NCBI GenBank assembly: GCA_947573015.1
Contig: CANPDS010000109.1
Coordinates: forward strand, 1-7,993
Direction of reading: 5' to 3'
DNA from: an uncultured Muribaculum sp.
GTDB lineage: Bacteria; Bacteroidota; Bacteroidia; Bacteroidales; Muribaculaceae
Length of the DNA stretch: 7,993 nucleotides
Shown here piece by piece: positions 1-6,221 of this stretch. The translations under genes were made by a program, and so were the position numbers. Within the stretch, counting starts at the first letter, position 1. Each line of letters opens with the position of its first letter. The notes beneath the pieces are model-generated. The model was given only the letters and a program-made list of their open reading frames with translations. It searched no databases and was not told the origin of the DNA.

Positions 1-90
1 CGTGTCATATATTAATAACGCGCGTGCGACGGGGATATTATCACAGCTATTCTCCTTATACTATATTCCAGTTGGATGGATATGGCAATA

Positions 91-136
91 TCATACATAA
101 GGAGCGCCGACATTTGCCGGCGCTCCTTATGTATGA
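91..136. terminator. Hairpin terminator downstream of ferritin
   Basis: Positions 91-109 and 118-136 are perfect reverse complements (19 bp) around an 8-base loop (110-117), with a GC-rich core next to the loop and AT-rich outer ends. The hairpin begins 27 bases past the ferritin stop codon, where a terminator is expected. Neither side has a strong run of T, so rho-independent action is inferred from stem strength and position. Because the stem is symmetrical it could also end a rightward transcript entering from the left edge. Confidence 0.7.
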
Positions 137-162
137 ATGTGTAATGTTTACTTCGTGAGGGA

Positions 163-684
163 TCAGTCCTGTGTAGCGAGTGGTGATGGTGTGGTGTAGG
201 TGCGTGCGGCAAGCTCTTTATCGAGCATGTACATGCCGTATTTGTTGTCTTCCACAGCCTCGGTAGCAGAGATGAGGTTACGGGCAGTCTCCTCTTCCTC
301 GATCTGCTCGTCGATAAACCATACCAGACGGTTTACTGATGCGAAATCGTTGTCGGCTTTGGCTATAGCTGCGAGATTGTTGATCATGCCGGTTACCTTG
401 CGTTCGTGGTCAAGGGTCTGACGGAACATGTCGATAACTCCGGGCCATGATGCAGGTACTTCTTCGATAGGCTTGAGCACTACCTTCACGTCGCGTGAGT
501 TGAGATAGTTCATGAATATGCGGGCGTGGTCCTGCTCTTCCTTGAATTGGATGAAGAACCAGTTTGCAACACCGCTATGGCCTTTGCTCTCTGCGTCCAT
601 TGACATTGCGAGGTATAGGTATGCCGACCAAAGCTCGGCATTGATCTGCTCATTTATAGCATCTTGTAATTTCTGGCTAAGCAT
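163..684 (-). CDS. ftnA: Bacterial non-haem ferritin (FtnA type)
   Basis: A 173-residue protein of the ferritin family, which assembles into a 24-subunit cytoplasmic shell, oxidises Fe(II) and stores it as a ferric mineral. The numbering of the iron ligands matches E. coli FtnA as I remember it: Glu17, Glu50 and His53 (site A), Glu94 and Glu130 (site B), and Glu49, Glu126 and Glu129 (third site), with Gln127 also present. The motifs KEEQDHA (48-54), LDHERKV (91-97) and DEQIEEEE (125-132) carry them. No haem-binding methionine arrangement typical of bacterioferritin stands out. The length is slightly above the usual 160-170, owing to a polar C-terminal tail rich in Thr, Ser and Pro. The start ATG lies about 36 bases downstream of a clear promoter box, in an A/T-rich leader with no Shine-Dalgarno. 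The gene is followed by a strong hairpin and preceded by a 143-bp gap to the GH92 gene on the same strand, so it is probably transcribed alone. I see no convincing Fur site. Confidence 0.96.
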   Translation of the reverse strand: MLSQKLQDAINEQINAELWSAYLYLAMSMDAESKGHSGVANWFFIQFKEEQDHARIFMNYLNSRDVKVVLKPIEEVPASWPGVIDMFRQTLDHERKVTGMINNLAAIAKADNDFASVNRLVWFIDEQIEEEETARNLISATEAVEDNKYGMYMLDKELAARTYTTPSPLATQD

Positions 685-719
685 AATTATTAAAATTTTA
701 GATTCAAATTTTGATTATG

Positions 720-727
720 CAAATATA
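720..727 (-). promoter_or_regulatory. Ferritin promoter, -7 element
   Basis: On the minus strand this reads TATATTTG, an exact match to the Bacteroidetes -7 consensus TAnnTTTG. It lies 35 bases upstream of the ferritin ATG, predicting a leader of roughly 28 bases. The matching -33 TTTG is not clear at the usual distance; only AT-rich sequence is present there. The rest of the 685-827 gap is AT-rich and shows no strong terminator for the GH92 gene, so some readthrough into ferritin is possible. Confidence 0.6.
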
Positions 728-827
728 CGGAATTATTAAAGATAATGTTCTGATGGATGATAATTTTTATTTCAGTCTTATAACGGATGAATGAGAGGAT
801 GTTGATCTCCGTTTTTAAACAAAATTC

Positions 828-3080
828 TTACTGGTGCGTGGCGCTCATTTCAAATTCCAGTAGTCCTCCTTTTGCGATCTCTTCGTGAGAGATGAATGGA
901 GAATTGAGTTGTTGACCGTTGAGAAGTACGCGTGCTACGTAGCGGTTGGCTGGAGCGTTGTTTTTGACGATGATTTCAAAATCACCGTTGCGCACTTTTA
1001 AGATGGCGCGGTCGACGATCGGACGTCCTATGGTATAGACAGGAATACCCGGAGCCACCTGATAGAGACCGAGTGCGCTCATCACATACCATGCCGACAT
1101 TTGTCCGCAGTCCTCATTGCCTATAATGCCATCGGGTGCGTTGGTGTAAAATTCACGCATTATGTAGTCGAGCTGTTCCTGTCCCTTCCAAGGAGAGTCG
1201 GTCCAGTTGTATAGATATGCCATGTGATGGCTTGGCTCGTTGCCATGCGCATACTGGCCAATCAGGCCGGTGATATCGCTTGATGCTTCAGCTCCGTCTA
1301 TCTGGGACGATGTGGTGAATAGAGTGTCAAGTCGAGCCTCGAGTTCGGCTTTCCCTCCGATCGCTTCTATGAAGTTGTCCATGTCGTGCGGGGCGAAGAA
1401 GCTCCATTGGAAAGCGTTGCCTTCGGTATAGTCGCTTTTCATATGGGCTGAGTATCGTGGATTGAATGGTGTGCGGAATGTGCCGTCACCCATTATCGGC
1501 CGCATCATCTTTGTCTCCGGATCGAGGTAGCGCTTGTAGTATTCACCTTTTGCCGCATAAGCCTTGGCCAAAGAATCCATGTCCGCTTTGGCTGCCAGTT
1601 GTGACACGCACCAGTCTTCATAAGCCATCTCAACCCCCCAGGATACAGATTCGGTTACGGAGTCGGCAGGTACGAATCCATATTTTTCCTTATAATAGGG
1701 GTGCATGGTGATAAGATCGAGCTCACGAGTGCCTTTGAACTTGTCGGCGAGATCTTTGCGATAGACCGACGATGCGGCTCCAGCCTCGGCCCATGTGGCT
1801 ATATCGGTTTCGTCGGCAAGACCCTTTGAGGCAAGGTCGGCAAGAACGGCAACCGCCGGATATCCTACCATGCAACCTGTATAGCTTGCGCTGATAGGCC
1901 ACTTGGGTAATATGCCCCCCTGTTTATAGCCATTGACGAGCACTTTGCCCCAGTCGGCGGCGAGTTCGGGGTTGATGATAGTCATAAGGGGCTGGAAAGC
2001 TCGGAATGTATCCCAGAGGGAGAATACCGAATAGTTTGTGTAGCCAGGTTCAGCCTGATGCACTTGCTTGTCCATGCCGAGATAGCGTCCGTCGGCATCC
2101 TGATATGCAAATGGAGCTATCATTGTATGGTATAGCGCGGTATAGAAGTTGACCATCACCGTAGGGTCAGCCTGAATCTGAATCACACTCAGCGCATTGT
2201 TCCAGATATTTTCGGATTGTGTGCGGGTAGCCTCAAAGTCCCATCCCGGCAGTTCTGCCTCAAGGTTTCCGGCTGCACCTTCGGGATCTACCATCGAGAT
2301 GGCTACTTTTGCATATATCGGGCGGTTGGCTGTCGGGAATCGATAGTGTAGTTTCAGATCCTTGTCGGATGTGATTGTCGCCGCATTATCGCTTTGCAGA
2401 TTTCCATCGAGATATTGCGATGTGCTTTCGATTGGCTCGGAAAATGTGATGCGGTATGATACGTTGTGGTAATATGCCCATCCCTGGGTGCTCACCGTAC
2501 CCTCTACGGTTGAGTCGTTGACTGTTGTATATGTATTGCCCACGAGTTTGTGGCCCCAGTTGGGCTGTAATATGTGACCGAGATCGAGCATTACTCTGCG
2601 GTCGGTTGTGTCGGAGTAGGTGTATTTGTGAAATCCCACACGGTCGGTGCTGGTAAGCTCTACATCAATGTTGAAATTGTCGAGATGTACTGCGTAATAG
2701 CCCGGTGTAGCTTTTTCGGTCTCTTTCCTGAATGTGGCCACAGGCTTTATGGAGTCGGTGCCGGAGTATGGCAGGAGCGCTACATCGCCAAGGTCGCCGA
2801 TTCCAGTGCCGGAAAGATGTGTGTGGCTGAAGGCGTAGATTTCGTTGTCATCATAATGATATCCGCTGCTGGCGTCCCAACCCATTATGTGTGTGTCCGG
2901 ACTGACTTGCACCATAGCGAACGGTCGTGTTGCGCCCGGAAAGGTATGGCCATGAAAACCGGTGCCTATAAATGGGTCTACATATTTTACTTCATCGGTC
3001 AGCAGGGGTGTATCGGATGCCGATCGGCAAGCCGCCATCATACAAAGCAGAGTGGCAGTAAGAATGATTGATTTTTTCAC
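828..3080 (-). CDS. GH92 family alpha-mannosidase, putative lipoprotein
   Basis: A 750-residue glycoside hydrolase of family GH92, a family of calcium-dependent, inverting exo-alpha-mannosidases that trim mannose from N-glycans and yeast mannan. Residues 1-18 form a signal peptide with a positively charged start, hydrophobic core and probable lipobox ending at Cys18 (MMAAC), suggesting a lipid-anchored protein outside the cytoplasm. The N-terminal beta domain opens with VDPFIGTGFHGHTFPGA (34-50) and has SHTHLSGTG (85-93). The catalytic domain shows SLWDTFRAF (354-362), ILPKWP (390-395), EGNAFQWSFFAPHD (553-566), HGNEPSHHMAYLYN (612-625) and GNEDCGQMSAWYV (654-666), all GH92 signatures. Glu553 in EGN is the probable general acid, and the acidic pair in GNED lies in the region that supplies the general base. 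Length is normal and the frame is intact. The start is GTG, chosen because it gives a proper signal peptide and lies 34 bases from a consensus promoter. No SusC, SusD, sulfatase or second glycosidase is adjacent, so this is an isolated gene within the window. The exact linkage cut (alpha-1,2 is the commonest in the family) cannot be read with confidence. Confidence 0.95.
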   Translation of the reverse strand: MKKSIILTATLLCMMAACRSASDTPLLTDEVKYVDPFIGTGFHGHTFPGATRPFAMVQVSPDTHIMGWDASSGYHYDDNEIYAFSHTHLSGTGIGDLGDVALLPYSGTDSIKPVATFRKETEKATPGYYAVHLDNFNIDVELTSTDRVGFHKYTYSDTTDRRVMLDLGHILQPNWGHKLVGNTYTTVNDSTVEGTVSTQGWAYYHNVSYRITFSEPIESTSQYLDGNLQSDNAATITSDKDLKLHYRFPTANRPIYAKVAISMVDPEGAAGNLEAELPGWDFEATRTQSENIWNNALSVIQIQADPTVMVNFYTALYHTMIAPFAYQDADGRYLGMDKQVHQAEPGYTNYSVFSLWDTFRAFQPLMTIINPELAADWGKVLVNGYKQGGILPKWPISASYTGCMVGYPAVAVLADLASKGLADETDIATWAEAGAASSVYRKDLADKFKGTRELDLITMHPYYKEKYGFVPADSVTESVSWGVEMAYEDWCVSQLAAKADMDSLAKAYAAKGEYYKRYLDPETKMMRPIMGDGTFRTPFNPRYSAHMKSDYTEGNAFQWSFFAPHDMDNFIEAIGGKAELEARLDTLFTTSSQIDGAEASSDITGLIGQYAHGNEPSHHMAYLYNWTDSPWKGQEQLDYIMREFYTNAPDGIIGNEDCGQMSAWYVMSALGLYQVAPGIPVYTIGRPIVDRAILKVRNGDFEIIVKNNAPANRYVARVLLNGQQLNSPFISHEEIAKGGLLEFEMSATHQ

Positions 3081-3114
3081 GTGGTATCTGAAGATTTAGT
3101 TTTGATTTTCTCTC

Positions 3115-3147
3115 CAAAGATACGAATAAGTCGAGAGCAATGCCAAA
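3115..3147 (-). promoter_or_regulatory. GH92 gene promoter (repeat copy 1)
   Basis: The minus strand has TTTG (3147-3144), a 21-base spacer, then TATCTTTG (3122-3115), matching both Bacteroidetes sigma-factor elements. It is the promoter nearest the GTG start of the GH92 gene, predicting a leader of about 28 bases. Confidence 0.75.
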
Positions 3148-3190
3148 TTTATTTGAGCATTGCCGAGCGTGAGTATCTAAGGGTGTAAGC

Positions 3191-3223
3191 CAAAGATACG
3201 GATAAGTCGAGAGCAATGCCAAA
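3191..3223 (-). promoter_or_regulatory. Second tandem promoter (repeat copy 2)
   Basis: TTTG (3223-3220) and TATCTTTG (3198-3191) recur with the same 21-base spacing, 76 bp upstream of the copy 1 promoter and facing the same way. A transcript from here would include copy 1 in its leader. Whether both are used is not visible from sequence. Confidence 0.5.
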
Positions 3224-3266
3224 TTTATTTGAGCATTCCCGGGCGTGAGTATCTAAGGGTGTAAAC

Positions 3267-3299
3267 CAAAGATACGGATAAGTCGAGAGCAATGCCAGA
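3267..3299 (-). promoter_or_regulatory. Third promoter copy with altered -33 element
   Basis: The -7 box TATCTTTG (3274-3267) is intact, but the position of the -33 TTTG now reads TCTG because this repeat copy diverges just there. It is probably weaker than the other two or inactive. Confidence 0.3.
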
Positions 3300-3343
3300 T
3301 TAATTTTGCAGATGGTTGTTAACTCTAAGTTGTGAGGGCTATG

Positions 3344-3375
3344 TTGGTGGGGTATGAAAAGTTTTCGTAAATTTG
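3344..3375 (+). promoter_or_regulatory. dnaB promoter
   Basis: TTG (3344-3346), a 21-base spacer and TAAATTTG (3368-3375) match the Bacteroidetes -33 and -7 elements with the same spacing as in the divergent repeat promoters. The -7 box ends 31 bases before the dnaB ATG, so the leader would be about 25 bases. Confidence 0.7.
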
Positions 3376-3406
3376 TCGATATTTCCATATCACCCCAATA
3401 GCAGTT

Positions 3407-5005
3407 ATGCCAGATCCAGCATTAGAGACTCCATATAGCAATAATCATGGCGGTGGCAGGCGTAAGCCGCAACACCAGTCGATGTACGACACCGGCGGTC
3501 GTGTCATGCCTCAGGACAAGGAGGTAGAGGAGGCGGTGCTTGGCGCCCTGATGCTTGAAAAGGATGCATATACTGCCGTTTGCGATATTCTTAAGCCTGA
3601 ATGCTTTTATGAGCCGCGCAACCAGCGTATATACGAGGCTATACAGAGCCTTGGAGCCGCTCAGAAGCCTATAGACATGCTTACCGTGGTGGAGCAGCTT
3701 CGCCTCAACGGCACTTTGGCCGAGGTGGGTGGACCTGTTGTTATCTCGGAATTGACCTCGCGGGTTGCTTCCGGAGCGCATGTCGAGTTTCATGCCAGAA
3801 TTGTAGCCCAAAAGTATCTTGCCAGAGAGTTGATATCGTTTGCCGCCGGCATAGAGGGCAAAGCTTTCGATGAAAGTAACGATGTTGACGATTTGCTTCA
3901 GGAGGCTGAAGGTCGCCTTTTCGAGATATCGCAGCGTAATGTGAAGAAGGATGTCACTCAGATCGATCCCGTGATCTCCGAAGCTATCAAGCAGATTCAG
4001 GCTGCGGCCAACCGTGAGTCGGGTCTGTCGGGATTGGAATCGGGCTATCATGAACTCGACAATCTTACTTCCGGATGGCAGAACTCTGATCTGATCATCA
4101 TTGCCGCCCGTCCGGCTATGGGTAAGACCGCATTTGTGCTCTCGATGGCCAAGAATATGGCTGTCAACTACAATATCCCTGTAGCTGTGTTCTCTCTTGA
4201 GATGTCCAACCTGCAGCTCATAAACCGACTGATATCAAATGTATGTGAGATAGAAAGCTCGCTTATCAAGTCGGGCAAGCTGTCGCGTCTGCAGTGGGAC
4301 CAGCTGATGACCCGTATCAAACATCTCTATAGTGCACCGCTTTATATCGACGACACTCCGTCGCTCTCAATCTTCGAGTTGCGAACCAAGGCGCGACGTC
4401 TGGTGAGGGAACACAATGTGAAGTTTATCGTGATTGACTACCTCCAGCTTATGAATGCCTCAGGTATGCGCTTCGGCTCGCGTGAGCAGGAGGTGAGTAT
4501 GATATCGCGATCGCTGAAGCAACTGGCCAAAGAGCTCAACATACCTATCGTGGCGCTGTCGCAGCTTAACCGCTCGGTCGAGAGCCGTCAGGCCGGTGAT
4601 GCCGGCAGCAAACGCCCGCAGTTGAGCGACCTCCGTGAGTCCGGAGCCATAGAGCAGGATGCCGACATCGTATGCTTTATCCATCGTCCGGAGTATTATC
4701 TGAAAAGCGATGTCGATGCCGAGGGGCACGACATACGAGGATTGGCAGAGTTTATTGTCGCCAAACACCGTTCCGGATCGGTCGATACCATCAAGCTTCG
4801 TTTTAAGGGCCGGTTGGCACGGTTTGAAAACTGGACCGAGAATGACATCGATCCGGGCGATGTGCCGGTGATGGTCGAGTCGAGTCTCAATACTGCCACT
4901 TTCGGAGGTGGAGCCGACGGTGCGTTTCCTGCACCATCATCGCCTTTGTCGGGAGGTACGGCCGATTTCCTCTCGGGTCCATCGGATGGTCCGGCGCCGT
5001 TTTAA
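3407..5005 (+). CDS. dnaB: Replicative DNA helicase DnaB
   Basis: A 532-residue hexameric 5'-3' helicase that unwinds DNA at the replication fork in the cytoplasm. The N-terminal helical domain (about 33-140) begins with VEEAVLGALMLEKDAY (40-55). It is joined by a linker helix to the RecA-like motor (about 205-480). Walker A is ARPAMGKT (234-241), followed by FSLEMS (262-267) with the expected catalytic glutamate Glu265. Walker B is IVIDYLQL (341-348) with Asp344, and the late motifs ALSQLNRSVE (383-392), SDLRESGAIEQDAD (407-420) and AKHRSGS (452-458) include the likely arginine finger Arg455. The protein carries a polar 30-residue N-terminal extension and a Gly/Pro/Ser-rich C-terminal tail (about 499-532), so it is somewhat longer than E. 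coli DnaB (about 470). No intein interrupts the ATPase domain. The first ATG was chosen because it lies the normal distance from the promoter; Met26 and Met34 are possible alternatives. No phage or plasmid genes are nearby, so this is the chromosomal copy. Confidence 0.97.
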   Translation: MPDPALETPYSNNHGGGRRKPQHQSMYDTGGRVMPQDKEVEEAVLGALMLEKDAYTAVCDILKPECFYEPRNQRIYEAIQSLGAAQKPIDMLTVVEQLRLNGTLAEVGGPVVISELTSRVASGAHVEFHARIVAQKYLARELISFAAGIEGKAFDESNDVDDLLQEAEGRLFEISQRNVKKDVTQIDPVISEAIKQIQAAANRESGLSGLESGYHELDNLTSGWQNSDLIIIAARPAMGKTAFVLSMAKNMAVNYNIPVAVFSLEMSNLQLINRLISNVCEIESSLIKSGKLSRLQWDQLMTRIKHLYSAPLYIDDTPSLSIFELRTKARRLVREHNVKFIVIDYLQLMNASGMRFGSREQEVSMISRSLKQLAKELNIPIVALSQLNRSVESRQAGDAGSKRPQLSDLRESGAIEQDADIVCFIHRPEYYLKSDVDAEGHDIRGLAEFIVAKHRSGSVDTIKLRFKGRLARFENWTENDIDPGDVPVMVESSLNTATFGGGADGAFPAPSSPLSGGTADFLSGPSDGPAPF

Positions 5006-5013
5006 ACACATTC

Positions 5014-5130
5014 TTAGAGATTGTGTATCTATGAGTCGCGACAGTGACATAAAAATATGTTAACGGAGTGACTGTGGTGAATATATGTAGAAAAAGATAC
5101 GTAAATTTGCTCACAGAGACCAATCTCTAA
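5014..5130. repeat. Spaced 10-bp inverted repeat flanking the pfkA promoter
   Basis: TTAGAGATTG at 5014-5023, just after the dnaB stop, is the exact reverse complement of CAATCTCTAA at 5121-5130 in the pfkA leader. The arms are 97 bases apart with the pfkA -7 box between them. It could be a pair of protein-binding half sites, a long-range RNA pairing, or chance. No strong dnaB terminator is visible in this gap. Confidence 0.4.
5102..5109 (+). promoter_or_regulatory. pfkA promoter, -7 element
   Basis: TAAATTTG is an exact TAnnTTTG match, and with the two preceding bases (CG) it is identical to the dnaB -7 region. No clean TTTG is present about 21 bases upstream; the sequence there is GGTGA. 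The predicted leader to the pfkA ATG is about 55 bases. Confidence 0.6.
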
Positions 5131-5170
5131 AGATAGTATTTCAGGAATAAATCATATAAAATTCTCATAC

Positions 5171-6151
5171 ATGTCAGCAATCAAAACCGTTGGTATACTT
5201 ACCTCGGGAGGTGATGCTCCCGGCATGAATGCCGCCATACGTGCCGTGACACGTTCGGCCATCTTCAGTGGCTTCAACGTGAAGGGCATATATCGTGGCT
5301 ATCGTGGCCTTCTTACAAATGAAATCGTTGATTTCAAGACACAGAACGTGTCAAATATCATACAGATGGGCGGTACCATTCTGAAGACTGCCCGTTGCAA
5401 GGAGTTTCAGACTCCGGAGGGTCGGCAACTTGCCTATGACAACCTGCGCCAGCATGGCATCGATGCTCTGGTGGTGATAGGTGGAGACGGTTCGCTGACC
5501 GGAGCACGCATATTCGCTACTGAATTCAATTTCCCCATCATCGGTCTTCCCGGTACCATCGACAATGATCTTTACGGTACTGATAAGACCATAGGCTACG
5601 ATACCGCACTCAACACCATCATGGAGTGTGTCGACAAGATCCGCGACACCGCTACCAGCCACGAGCGTCTTTTCTTTATCGAGGTGATGGGACGAGATGC
5701 GGGCTTCCTCGCTCTCAACGGTGCTATTGCCTCGGGTGCTGAGGCTGCCATTATCCCTGAAATCTCCACAGAGGTCGACCAGCTTGCCGAACTTATCCAG
5801 AATGGTTTCCGCAAGAGCAAGAATTCATCGATTGTGCTTGTTGCCGAGAGTCCGGTGACCGGAGGCGCTATGGCGCTTGCCGAACGTGTGAAGAATGAAT
5901 ATCCGGGCTACGATGTGCGTGTGTCGATTCTCGGACATCTACAGCGCGGCGGTTCGCCCACTGCGGCCGACCGTATTCTTGCTTCGCGCCTTGGTGCCGC
6001 CGCCATTGATGCTCTGCTCGATGATCAGCGCAATGTGATGATCGGAATTTCCAATGACAATATCGTCTACGTACCCTTCTCAAAGGCTATCAAGAACGAT
6101 AAGCCGATCAACCGCGATCTTCTCGACACTCTGCGCCGCTTATCTATTTAA
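5171..6151 (+). CDS. pfkA: ATP-dependent 6-phosphofructokinase
   Basis: A 326-residue enzyme that phosphorylates fructose 6-phosphate to fructose 1,6-bisphosphate, the committed step of glycolysis, in the cytoplasm. The motifs in order are TSGGDAPGMNAAIR (11-24, nucleotide loop), GGDGS (104-108), PGTIDND (127-133) with catalytic Asp131 and Asp133, GYDTA (142-146), MGRDAG (173-178) and LGHLQRGGSPTAADR (254-268) for sugar-phosphate binding. Glycine after GGD (Gly107) and glycine in PGTIDND (Gly128) are the residues that mark ATP rather than pyrophosphate users in this family. Arg24 and Arg28 align with the allosteric-site arginines of the E. coli enzyme, and Lys215 and Lys217 fall near its effector-site lysines, so allosteric control is possible. 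Length matches the short bacterial type (about 320). It has its own probable promoter after a 165-bp gap from dnaB and is followed 70 bp later by a HAD phosphatase gene on the same strand. Confidence 0.96.
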   Translation: MSAIKTVGILTSGGDAPGMNAAIRAVTRSAIFSGFNVKGIYRGYRGLLTNEIVDFKTQNVSNIIQMGGTILKTARCKEFQTPEGRQLAYDNLRQHGIDALVVIGGDGSLTGARIFATEFNFPIIGLPGTIDNDLYGTDKTIGYDTALNTIMECVDKIRDTATSHERLFFIEVMGRDAGFLALNGAIASGAEAAIIPEISTEVDQLAELIQNGFRKSKNSSIVLVAESPVTGGAMALAERVKNEYPGYDVRVSILGHLQRGGSPTAADRILASRLGAAAIDALLDDQRNVMIGISNDNIVYVPFSKAIKNDKPINRDLLDTLRRLSI

Positions 6152-6221
6152 TAGGCGGATATTAAATCATGCATGATGTTGCACGTATCACGCATGAGTA
6201 TTGAATGATTCAATCCAATAG

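Larger units (their letters stand above)
3114..3297 (-). repeat. Tandem 76-bp promoter-bearing repeat, about 2.4 copies
   Basis: Copy 1 is 3114-3189, copy 2 is 3190-3265, and copy 3 is partial from 3266 to about 3297. The period is exactly 76 bp. Copies 1 and 2 differ at four positions only. The third copy matches for about 32 bases and then diverges. On the minus strand each copy carries TATCTTTG, an exact Bacteroidetes -7 box, and copies 1 and 2 have TTTG 21 bases upstream of it. The repeat fills more than half of the 326-bp divergent gap between the GH92 gene and dnaB. The repeated -7 boxes all face the GH92 gene. Short open frames on the minus strand here arise from the repeat and are not genes. 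Confidence 0.95.

Noticed and set aside
12..212. Leftward 66-codon open frame at the left edge
   Set aside because: It overlaps the ferritin 3' end in another frame and runs through the terminator hairpin; its histidine-rich start is an out-of-frame reading of the ferritin tail.
2574..3071. Rightward 165-codon open frame opposite the GH92 gene
   Set aside because: It is antisense to the conserved N-terminal domain of GH92, shows no recognisable motif and has no promoter; it is a shadow of the real gene.
3114..3297. Repeat array as a possible CRISPR
   Set aside because: The copies are contiguous over the full 76-bp period with no unique spacers, and no cas gene is present.
2992..3388. Two overlapping leftward open frames (2992-3222 and 3149-3388) encoding similar short peptides
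   Set aside because: The resemblance comes from the 76-bp repeat being read in shifted frames. They overlap the GH92 promoter and start and have no independent coding signal.
3422..4051. Leftward 209-codon open frame opposite dnaB
   Set aside because: It is antisense to conserved DnaB coding sequence with no recognisable domain; the DnaB frame explains the region.
4991..5004. CGGCGCCG followed by TTTT at the end of dnaB as a terminator
   Set aside because: The palindrome is only eight bases with no room for a loop, and it lies inside the coding sequence before the stop codon.
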